DNA of 64,000 nt from the NCBI GenBank assembly GCA_963605115.1, contig CAVCTM010000003.1, forward strand, positions 1-64,000. The letters run 5' to 3'. Made by a program: the position numbers and the translations under genes. The notes below the pieces were generated by a model. That model saw nothing but the letters and a program-made list of their open reading frames with translations, was not told where the DNA came from and searched no databases. The DNA comes from SVKR01 sp963605115. Lineage in GTDB: Bacteria; Bacillota; Clostridia; Oscillospirales; Oscillospiraceae. Positions 57,401 to 64,000 of this stretch are shown piece after piece (position 1 is the first letter of the stretch; every line of letters begins with the position of its first letter).

Positions 57401-58249
57401 TTAGCATTTTCGTCCGCCGCCGGAGAAGCTGCGTCCGCCGGAGGAGGAAAAGCTGCGGGAATAGCCCGACTTGCCGCCGCTGCTCGTGTTTTTGGGGCGG
57501 AGATGCTTGGAGACGGTGCTGTAGAGATAGTGGTCCTGCTTCGCGCCGAGGCGGAATGAGCCGGGGACGAGGTAGCCCGCGGCGTGGGCGGCGCGGCGCA
57601 CCGGCTTCATCTGGGAGACGAGCACCGCCATCGCGACGAAGCCGACGATTACGCCGAGAATGATCCCGCAGAGGGCGGAGAAACCGAAGCTCGCCGGCTC
57701 CTTCGGCGGCTCGCCGTGGGCGTAGAGATAGTCCACCGCGTCGAAATACTGCTCCATCGCGCCGTAATAGTCGCCGTCCAGCATAAGCGGCTCGATGATG
57801 TCGTCAATGCGGTTTACGCTCTCGGAGGTGAAATAGTCCCGCGCCGCGCCGCAGGCGGCGGTGTACCAGCCGCGATCGGCGGGGTCCATGCAGATGAGCA
57901 GCACACTGCCGCTGTAGTCGTCGCCGGTGCCGTAGCCGCAGAACTGATAAAAGTCCGCAGCGAGGATCCTGTGGTTGAGCCCGTAGGTGCTCGGCGCGGT
58001 GTAGAGCACGAGGTCATAGCCGTGGGCGGCGATAACGGCGGCGATCTTTTCGCTGAGCGCGGCTTCCTCCGCGTCCGTGAACATGTCCGCGTCGTCCACA
58101 ATGAGCGGTGCATTTTCCGCGTGGAAATCTTCAAAGGCGGAGATGTCCTCCGGATACCAGTCCGGCATTCCGTCCGCCGCAAGGCAGGACGCCGCGAGCG
58201 CGAAGCAGAGCAGCGCGGCGAGCACGAGGGTCAAAACACGTTTTTTCAT
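57401..58249 (-). CDS. TPM-domain membrane protein (YdjH/YgcG-like)
   Basis: 282 residues: signal peptide (~1-25), TPM domain (~45-175; LIVDDADMFTDAEEAALSEKI, DLVLYTAPSTYG, VLLICMDPADRGWYTAACGAARDYF), one TM helix (~192-212), and a cytoplasmic tail ending in Ser/Gly-rich RSFSSSGGRSFSGGGRKC, the usual YgcG-type tail. Second gene of the ydjGHI-like operon. Confidence 0.87.
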   Translation of the reverse strand: MKKRVLTLVLAALLCFALAASCLAADGMPDWYPEDISAFEDFHAENAPLIVDDADMFTDAEEAALSEKIAAVIAAHGYDLVLYTAPSTYGLNHRILAADFYQFCGYGTGDDYSGSVLLICMDPADRGWYTAACGAARDYFTSESVNRIDDIIEPLMLDGDYYGAMEQYFDAVDYLYAHGEPPKEPASFGFSALCGIILGVIVGFVAMAVLVSQMKPVRRAAHAAGYLVPGSFRLGAKQDHYLYSTVSKHLRPKNTSSGGKSGYSRSFSSSGGRSFSGGGRKC

Positions 58250-58267
58250 TTTGCTCCCCTCCCCTCA

Positions 58268-59347
58268 TCAAAGCTGCGGCAGCAGCGTCACGAGAAAGCC
58301 GACAACAAAGGCGATGGCGAAATAAAGCCCGAAATAGCCCCATTTCTTTGCCTTGCTGATCGGCAGCTCGCCGACGACCTTGCCGGTCTGACCGTTCACG
58401 GCGTAGCGATAGTGCTTGCCGCGGTATTCACAGTTCAGCAGATAAACGGGCAAAAGCGCGTATTTCACGGAGGCTTTGTCCAGATGCAGTCCGGCGTCGG
58501 ACCGGAGCGTTACGCCCTGATAGCCCGGCGCAGTGGAGAGAAACTGCTGCTTCGCACTCTCGCGCATGCGCGACTCCGCGCGCGGGAGCTCCGCGTCCGG
58601 ATCGGAGTCGAAGCGGTCGGCGAGATAGCCGGAGAGATATGCCGGGTCAAAGTCCGTCAGCGCGGAATAGTCGAAGGGCTCAACAGAGTCCATCAGATCG
58701 TCGTCCATCTTGGTGCTCGCGTCCACGGGCAGCTTGGAAAAGGACATGCTGCCGTCGCGCCGGAGCAGATAGTGGGAGGTCTTCGTGCAGTCATAGTCGC
58801 CCTGCCGGTATGTACGGACCTTCGTGGCGTCCAGACTGACGCTGCCCGTCATGTCGGCGTCGAACAGCCAGAACGGGACGTAAACGCCCTGCGCCCTGCC
58901 GACGACATTTTCACTGAAAAAGTCCTTCGGAAGAAGCTTTTTCTTCTTATAAAACTTCCGGATGACGTCCGGCAGCTGCTTTTTTGTGATGCGGAACGGG
59001 ATCACGGCGTTCGGGCGAAGCCCGCCGCCGACGCGGTCATCTAAAACAACGTTGTTGCCGCAGTAAGGGCAGGTCGTCGCCGCGGTGTTCTCGTCCGCCT
59101 CGATCTCCGCGCCGCAGGACTCGCAGACATAGACCGCCGTGTGGTCGAGCTTTGCGTCCCGGTCGAGCCCGGCTTTGTAGTCTCCCCAGTGAAAATCGCG
59201 CTCCTCCCCGTCGCTCTCGCGCAGGGCGCGCAGCGCTTCGATGCTGACGGTGTTGCCGCAGCTCGCGCAGGTGACCTCGCCGCTCTCCGCGTCAAACGCG
59301 AGCGGCGCGCCGCAGGATGGACACTTGTATTCGGTGATCGCCGGCAT
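58268..59347 (-). CDS. Zinc-ribbon membrane protein (YdjG-like)
   Basis: 359 residues. N-terminal TFIIB-type ribbon (CPSCGAPLAFDAESGEVTCASCGN, ~9-32), second ribbon (CESCGAEIEADENTAATTCPYCGN), a beta-rich middle (YVPFWLFDADMTGS, YALLPVYLLNCEYRGKHYRYAVNGQTGKVVGELP) and a C-terminal hydrophobic segment (~337-356). First gene of the operon; AAGGAGG upstream and promoter at 59380. Confidence 0.85.
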   Translation of the reverse strand: MPAITEYKCPSCGAPLAFDAESGEVTCASCGNTVSIEALRALRESDGEERDFHWGDYKAGLDRDAKLDHTAVYVCESCGAEIEADENTAATTCPYCGNNVVLDDRVGGGLRPNAVIPFRITKKQLPDVIRKFYKKKKLLPKDFFSENVVGRAQGVYVPFWLFDADMTGSVSLDATKVRTYRQGDYDCTKTSHYLLRRDGSMSFSKLPVDASTKMDDDLMDSVEPFDYSALTDFDPAYLSGYLADRFDSDPDAELPRAESRMRESAKQQFLSTAPGYQGVTLRSDAGLHLDKASVKYALLPVYLLNCEYRGKHYRYAVNGQTGKVVGELPISKAKKWGYFGLYFAIAFVVGFLVTLLPQL

Positions 59348-59379
59348 AGACCATAGCCTCCTTATTGTTCGTTTCGTTC

Positions 59380-59408
59380 ATTATATCGCAGGGATGCGCA
59401 AATGTAAA
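59380..59408 (-). promoter_or_regulatory. Promoter of the ydjGHI-like operon
   Basis: Minus strand TTTACA (59408-59403), 17-bp spacer, TATAAT (59385-59380). This is a sigma A-type site rather than the sigma W type used in Bacillus. Confidence 0.65.
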
Positions 59409-59424
59409 ACCAAATTTTTGCTTT

Positions 59425-60402
59425 TTAATGCAGTCCCCGGCGGCGCGGGGTGCGGCGGCAGCGCAGGGTGGAGAAAACCATCACGGCGAGCCCGACCGCC
59501 ATCAGACCGTAGCAGAGCAGGAACTTGTCCGCGTGGCGCTGGACATAATACTCCATAAAGCCCGCAAGCCCCAGCGACAGCAGCCAGAGCGCCAAGCAGA
59601 CGATGAGCCCGGCGCGCATACCGTCCCGCTTGACGCTGCGCACACTGAAGACGATGAGCGCCGCGAGGCAGGAGAGCGCGCCGATGATCTGCACGAGGCT
59701 CACAAAGCCGTTGGAGCGCAGATAGCAGGAGTCATAGCGCATGCTGTCGAGCCAGATCTCCGCCGCGCCGTAGAGTACGAGGAAGAGCCAGAACACCTCC
59801 CCGCTCCGCAGCCTGCCGCGCGCGAGGAAAAGCACGAGGATGAGCGCGAGAAACACGGCGAAAGCCGCGAACGCCTCCCAGAAAAACACCGCCGCGTGCC
59901 ACTGCACGCCGCCGGCGCTCTCCACCGCCGTGGACCACGGGAGCCCCTGAAAGCGCGGGTCGGTGAACACGGTCTTTCCGCGGTCGAGGGAATTGAACAG
60001 AAATCCGAAGCGTCCGACCGCGATGCCGAGCGCCGCCGCGGGCGCGGCGCAGTCGAGCAGCGCGCCGAGGTCCCGCACCGCGCCGAGCGCGCGCAGGACG
60101 AGCGCCGCGAGCAGTGCGCCGAGAAACGCGCCCGGCAGCGCAAACGCGCCGACGGAATAGTCGGAAAATGCCTGAGAGAGCGAGCTGTACTGCCGGTAAA
60201 AGCAGTACCAGTGGACAAAGCGCGCGCAGAAAAAGCCGAGCACGAGCGCGAGCAGGCAGAACACCGCCGCACTGCACATCGCTTTGCCCTGCCGGGCGCG
60301 CAGCGCGAGCGTCATCAGCACCGCGGCGACGACGCCGAGCGCCGAAATGATCCCGCTCCAATAGACGGGGACGCCGAGATAGACGAATGCGATCTGATCC
60401 AT
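59425..60402 (-). CDS. Lgt-family (prolipoprotein diacylglyceryl transferase-like) membrane protein
   Basis: 325 residues, about seven to eight TM helices. Lgt-like pattern: VYLGVPVYWSGIISALGVVAAV at the start, and GIAVGRFGFLFNSLDRGKTVF in place of the canonical GRxGNFxNxE. EIWLDSMRYDS and a late helix pair end the fold. The signature residues are only partly kept, so it may be a paralogue with another acceptor rather than the housekeeping Lgt. ATG at 60402 with GAGGAAG. 8 bp after the glycosidase gene. Confidence 0.7.
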   Translation of the reverse strand: MDQIAFVYLGVPVYWSGIISALGVVAAVLMTLALRARQGKAMCSAAVFCLLALVLGFFCARFVHWYCFYRQYSSLSQAFSDYSVGAFALPGAFLGALLAALVLRALGAVRDLGALLDCAAPAAALGIAVGRFGFLFNSLDRGKTVFTDPRFQGLPWSTAVESAGGVQWHAAVFFWEAFAAFAVFLALILVLFLARGRLRSGEVFWLFLVLYGAAEIWLDSMRYDSCYLRSNGFVSLVQIIGALSCLAALIVFSVRSVKRDGMRAGLIVCLALWLLSLGLAGFMEYYVQRHADKFLLCYGLMAVGLAVMVFSTLRCRRTPRRRGLH

Positions 60403-60409
60403 TGCTTCC

Positions 60410-61543
60410 TCAGCCCTCCTTCTGCGGCGGCAGCGCCGTTGCGAAATAGATAATGTCGCTGACGGCGCGCTCGGAATCATAGACGATGCGGTTGCGGATC
60501 TTGCCGCCGAAGATGAGCTCTGCGGTCTGACCGCCGTCGAGCGCGTAAGCGCTCTCGCAGCCCTTCGCCGCCATCGCCGATGCCGCCTCCTTGATGGTGC
60601 AGTAATCGGTGTAGTTCCCCTCCCCGCCGGCGCACATCAGCAGATAATGCAGCTCGCCGAGCTGTCCGAGGCTGGAGCGGGAATACTTGTCCTCGATCTC
60701 GCCGATGGGGTAATAGTCGAGCGGCTGGACCTCGCCGTTTAAGATCTCAATGGGTCCGAAGGCGAGCGAGAACTGCACGTCGTGCTCGGCGATGAACGCC
60801 TCGACCTCCGCGGCGGAGGAAAACTCTCCGACCGGGCTCATCAGAAGGTCGCCGTTTCCGGCGATGAAGCAGGTATCGACCACGTTGCCGACGAAGCGGT
60901 AGAGGTCGCCCTGATAAACGTTGATGCCGTAGGTGCGGAAGTTATAAAAATCCGCGTTCGATGCCACGACCGCGTTCGCGTCCGCCGCCATCGCGGAGCA
61001 GAAAAGCTGCTTGCTCGCGCCGTAGCTCCCGCCGGCGAGAAAGCGGCGGAACTGGGACGGGTGGGCGATCTTGATCTCCGCAAAATTGTGGACGCAGTTG
61101 TGGAGCACCTCCTGCCACGAAATGGCGAGAATGGTCTCGTCGCAGTACCACTCGATCGTGGAGCCGGGCTTGAGCTGAATGTCCGGATTCCATGTGAGCG
61201 TCTGCCCGTCTAAAAGCGCCGCGGCGCGCTCGACCACGGCGGCGACCTCCGCGGGATCGGTCGTGGAGCCGTAGCACGCCGGGTCCGGCGTCTGACCGCT
61301 CTGGGCGTCGGCATCGATCATATAGACCTTTTCAATGTGGGTGAGGTCCGCGAGCGCAGCGCTCGCCGTGTTCGTCGCATAGCTCACCGCGCGGGCGGAG
61401 AGGTCCGCTTTCTTAAGCTCCCCGGTCCCGGAGAGCGGATCCGCCGGGTGGACGCAGAGCGAGCAGACGACTGCCGCCGCTGCGAGCAGCAGGGTGAAGA
61501 AAACGCCGCCAAGGACGCGGAGACCGCACTTTGCATGCTGCAT
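60410..61543 (-). CDS. Phosphodiester glycosidase (NAGPA-domain) protein
   Basis: 377 residues with N-terminal TM anchor (~8-28). NAGPA domain in the C-terminal two thirds: AVVASNADFYNFRTYGINVYQGDLYR, FSLAFGPIEILNG, and the terminal ALDGGQTAELIFGGKIRNR. Family enzymes remove sugar from phosphodiester-linked glycans such as wall or capsule polymers. Extracellular by topology. Third gene of the envelope operon. Confidence 0.85.
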   Translation of the reverse strand: MQHAKCGLRVLGGVFFTLLLAAAAVVCSLCVHPADPLSGTGELKKADLSARAVSYATNTASAALADLTHIEKVYMIDADAQSGQTPDPACYGSTTDPAEVAAVVERAAALLDGQTLTWNPDIQLKPGSTIEWYCDETILAISWQEVLHNCVHNFAEIKIAHPSQFRRFLAGGSYGASKQLFCSAMAADANAVVASNADFYNFRTYGINVYQGDLYRFVGNVVDTCFIAGNGDLLMSPVGEFSSAAEVEAFIAEHDVQFSLAFGPIEILNGEVQPLDYYPIGEIEDKYSRSSLGQLGELHYLLMCAGGEGNYTDYCTIKEAASAMAAKGCESAYALDGGQTAELIFGGKIRNRIVYDSERAVSDIIYFATALPPQKEG

Positions 61544-61559
61544 GGCTTCTTCCCTCCCC

Positions 61560-62195
61560 TCATTCCAGCCCGCCGCTGAGCGCGGCGAGCAGCTCGCGCG
61601 TCGGAACGATCTTCCACGCGCCGTCCTGATACTCCAGCTCTGCTGTCACGGAAAAGCTCCGCCGCGGCGCTTCGCTGCCGAGCCGCGCGGAGAGCGCCTC
61701 GTCATAAACGTCGAGCACGATCTCGCGGCGGTAGCTGCCGTCGTCATTATAAACATCCTCGCTGCGGCGCGCGTTCTCCACACGGCGGGCGAGCAGCGCG
61801 TTCACGTCCGCGTCGATGCCCTCCAGCAGCGCGTCTGCGTCCGGCACGGCAAAAACGACGTCCTGAAAGGCGCGCAGCCCCTCGCGGCGGGCTTCCCCGG
61901 CGCGCTGCCATTCGCAGCCGCCGCGGATGAGCGTCCAGAGGGCGCGGGCGTTTTCGTCCGCGGGCTCGTTCTCCAGTCCCAGCGTACTGTAGCCGCTGAG
62001 CAGCGCGTTTGCTTCGTCATAGCGCTCGGCGCAGACGGCGGTGAAGAACGCATCAACGGCGTCCGCCGGGTCCGCCGCGTCTCCCAGCAGCAGCGCGGCG
62101 CGTCCCTGTCCGAAAAAGCCGAGCCATACACCCGCGGCAGCCGCGGCAAGCGCCAGCAGCGCAAGGATCGTGCCGCCGATTTTCCTCTTTTTCAT
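61560..62195 (-). CDS. Membrane-anchored protein of unknown function
   Basis: 211 residues: basic start, hydrophobic anchor (~6-26), then a small alpha/beta domain with DPADAVDAFFTAVCAERYDEANALLSGY (NTF2-like first helix) and EIVLDVYDEALSARL...FSVTAELEYQDGAWKIVPT. The overall look is of a DUF4878/NTF2-like lipoprotein without a lipobox. ATG at 62195; an ATG at 62219 overlapping the previous stop (ATGA) is an alternative. Confidence 0.7.
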   Translation of the reverse strand: MKKRKIGGTILALLALAAAAAGVWLGFFGQGRAALLLGDAADPADAVDAFFTAVCAERYDEANALLSGYSTLGLENEPADENARALWTLIRGGCEWQRAGEARREGLRAFQDVVFAVPDADALLEGIDADVNALLARRVENARRSEDVYNDDGSYRREIVLDVYDEALSARLGSEAPRRSFSVTAELEYQDGAWKIVPTRELLAALSGGLE

Positions 62196-62215
62196 CTTCT
62201 CAAACCCTCTTTTTT

Positions 62216-64000
62216 TCATTCCTTGCTCGGAAAAGCCCGGACGACCTTGCTCTCGTCGCTGTAAGCGATGCCCTCCCAGCCGTCGAAGGCGGTCACGAGC
62301 TTCCAGTTGGCAAACGCGGTCCGGATCGCGACGTTTGCCGGCTCCGTGCGCCAGCCGTCCGCCCCGGCGGAGACGTTTTCGCTCCAGAACAGGAAGCGCA
62401 CGTCCGGATAAGCCTTCGGCGCGGCGGTCCATTCCGTGCTTGGAATACCGCAGGAGCGCACCCAAGCCATCCTGAGCTCCGGCATCGCGTCCAGAAACGC
62501 GAGGTCCGTCAGCGCCGGAGAATAGGAGACGTTCAGATACTCCATCTTCGTCATTTTCTCCAGCGGCGAAAAATCCGTAATACCGCGGCAGAGCGCGCAT
62601 TCGAGATAGCGCAGCTCCGGCAGCGCCGCGAGCGGCGAAATGTCCGTGAGCGCGCCGTTGCCGGAGAGAAAAAGCACTTGGAGATGCTCCAGATTTTCGA
62701 TCCCCTCCAGCGAGCCGATATCGTTGTTCGCAAGGTCCAGTGAAACGAGATCGGTGCAGTAGCGCAGGAGCGGCTGAATGTCCTCGGTCGTGAGGCGGCC
62801 CCAGCTCTCGCCGCGCTTTTGCGTCGAGAAGCACAGCGCGTCGCTCGGCACACTGTAGCCCGCGAAGCGGACCTCGAAGATGAAGCGGATGTCCGGAAAG
62901 AGCTCCGAAAGCTCCACACAGTCGCTGTAGCGCACGCCGGAATCCAGCAGGTCGACGCGCCGGAGCGCCGGGAGCGCGCGGACGATGCGGACGAGCTCGT
63001 CCGTGTCCGGCGCGGTCTTGCCGCGGAAGTCGAGCTCCTGCGTCGTTTTGTCATAGGTCTGCCCCGCAGCCGTCACGGTCCACTGCACGTCGCAGTCCGG
63101 CAGCCGACGCTGGAGCTCCGCCGCCGCTTCGGGATAATAGCAGTCCAGCGCGTCCACGCTCCGGAGCTTCGTGAGCGATCCCAGCGAAAGGATCTCCTCC
63201 TCCGTCGCAGAGGCACCGATGCGGATGCTGACGGCGTCGGCGAGCGTGGGGACGTATGGAGCGGAGGTCTCCGCCGGCGCTGCGGACGGCTGCGGCGTCT
63301 CCGCAGGAATGAGCTGTTCATAGCGCAGCGCACCGAGCGCCGCGGCAGCGAGCAGCACGAGCGCGGCAGCGGCAAGCGCCTTCTTTCGCGCCGCGAGACC
63401 GAAAATAAGCAGGGCGAGCGCCGCGGCGGCGAGTGCAAATGCGGGCCACGGGAGAGATGCGCGCGTCCCGGACGGCTCCGGTGCCGGCACCGGCGTCGGC
63501 GCGGGAGCCGCGGTCTCCTCCTCCGGCTCGGTATACGCCAGCACGGTGATCGCCGGGTCCTTCGCGCGCTCCGCGGCGAGGCGGGCAGCCTCGGCTTCCT
63601 CCTCCGCGCGCTTCACCGTGCGGTAGTTGGTGTAATCGCACATCAGCGCGGTGTAATCGGCGATGATGCGCGCCGCCGCGCCGAGGTCGGCGGTGAACAC
63701 CGCAAGTGCGAAGGGCTCCTCGGTATAGACGATGCCGATATCATTAAAATATGTATGGTCCTCATATTCAAGAAAACCGTATTTGTGCGCGACGTCGTAT
63801 TCCTCGCGCATCGAGGCGATGAGCGTGTCCGCCGGGTTGGAAACGAGCATATAGTCCAGCACGCGCGGATAACGATCCGGGGCGGCGTAGAGCATTTTCA
63901 GACAGTGGATGATCTGCCGCGCGGTGAACACGTTGCGGTGGAAAAAGTTATAGTCCATCGCCTCCGGGTCCTCGCCGAGCAGCGGGCAGAGCGCGGCGCG
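62216..64000 (-). CDS. Serine hydrolase/beta-lactamase-like protein with TM segments and leucine-rich repeats (5' end outside window)
   Basis: The frame is open to the right edge, so the N terminus and probably the Ser-x-x-Lys site are missing. The visible first ~110 residues end a class A beta-lactamase-like fold (AHKYGFLEYEDHTYFNDIGIVYTEEPFALAVFT, KYG for the usual KTG). Then come a Glu/Ala helix, a Pro-rich stretch, two TM helices (~185-225) and an extracellular leucine-rich repeat region (LVSLDLANNDIGSLEGIENLEHLQVLFLSGN, TKMEYLNVSYSPALTDL). The combination suggests a wall-facing enzyme/adhesion protein. First known gene of the envelope operon. Confidence 0.8.
   Translation of the reverse strand, partial: RAALCPLLGEDPEAMDYNFFHRNVFTARQIIHCLKMLYAAPDRYPRVLDYMLVSNPADTLIASMREEYDVAHKYGFLEYEDHTYFNDIGIVYTEEPFALAVFTADLGAAARIIADYTALMCDYTNYRTVKRAEEEAEAARLAAERAKDPAITVLAYTEPEEETAAPAPTPVPAPEPSGTRASLPWPAFALAAAALALLIFGLAARKKALAAAALVLLAAAALGALRYEQLIPAETPQPSAAPAETSAPYVPTLADAVSIRIGASATEEEILSLGSLTKLRSVDALDCYYPEAAAELQRRLPDCDVQWTVTAAGQTYDKTTQELDFRGKTAPDTDELVRIVRALPALRRVDLLDSGVRYSDCVELSELFPDIRFIFEVRFAGYSVPSDALCFSTQKRGESWGRLTTEDIQPLLRYCTDLVSLDLANNDIGSLEGIENLEHLQVLFLSGNGALTDISPLAALPELRYLECALCRGITDFSPLEKMTKMEYLNVSYSPALTDLAFLDAMPELRMAWVRSCGIPSTEWTAAPKAYPDVRFLFWSENVSAGADGWRTEPANVAIRTAFANWKLVTAFDGWEGIAYSDESKVVRAFPSKE

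Overview
The window reads as high-GC Clostridia (Bacillota), most likely an anaerobic, endospore-forming, gut-type organism related to Oscillospiraceae. The main evidence is a sporulation set spread over the window: spoIIAA-spoIIAB-sigF, a spoIID-like gene, a spoIIM-like gene, sigH, cwlD and spoIVA. Other support comes from an oxygen-sensitive-type radical SAM sulfatase activator, AGGAGG ribosome binding sites and low-GC Gram-positive style promoters and terminators. No taxonomic search was possible, so the placement is inference.

Layout. (1) 1-1655: end of valS and its terminator. (2) 1797-23554: a 22-kb carbohydrate island. It starts with a YesM/YesN-type two-component pair and a linked solute-binding protein. 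A ribose-type ABC importer follows, then two sulfatases without signal peptides, a GH43-type glycosidase and an anaerobic sulfatase-maturating enzyme on the opposite strand. It ends with a TauE/SafE-type anion exporter, a xylulokinase, a DUF4867 cupin-like protein, a divergent arabinose/fucose isomerase, a second FGGY kinase and an AraD-type epimerase. The simplest reading is uptake of sulfated pentose-containing sugars, desulfation in the cytoplasm, export of the freed sulfur anion and entry of the pentose into the pentose phosphate pathway. The same terminator sequence, with a 27-nt identical core, flanks the island on both sides. (3) 23671-29305: spoIIA operon, pcrA, a hairpin-rich spacer, tspO, dapA. 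(4) 29343-42072: asd, spoIID-like, queA, tgt, yajC, a TIGR04086-type membrane protein, an AT-rich island, spoIIM-like, xerD, ruvCAB, sigH, small zinc and DUF1858 proteins, trmK and a Nif3-family gene. (5) 42116-46036: a secreted beta-propeller protein, tRNA-Arg(CCG), a P1B-ATPase-like membrane protein lacking its catalytic domains, a putative amidase and a 44-residue membrane protein. (6) 46129-47703: a 1.55-kb rolling-circle replicon-like insertion flanked by 21-bp direct repeats. Next to it lie a 30-bp palindrome and a candidate structured non-coding RNA of about 350 nt (47764-48116, minus). (7) 48193-55808: an NTF2-like protein, radA, cwlD, spoIVA and a 1,167-residue secreted protein with a tandemly duplicated ceramidase-like module. 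(8) 56028-64000: a ydjGHI-like membrane-stress operon without pspA, then an envelope operon (Lgt-like, phosphodiester glycosidase, unknown, serine hydrolase with leucine-rich repeats) cut by the right edge.

The three observations that seem most worth following are the cytoplasmic sulfated-sugar island, the membrane-only P-type ATPase and the unclassified structured RNA beside the miniature Rep element.
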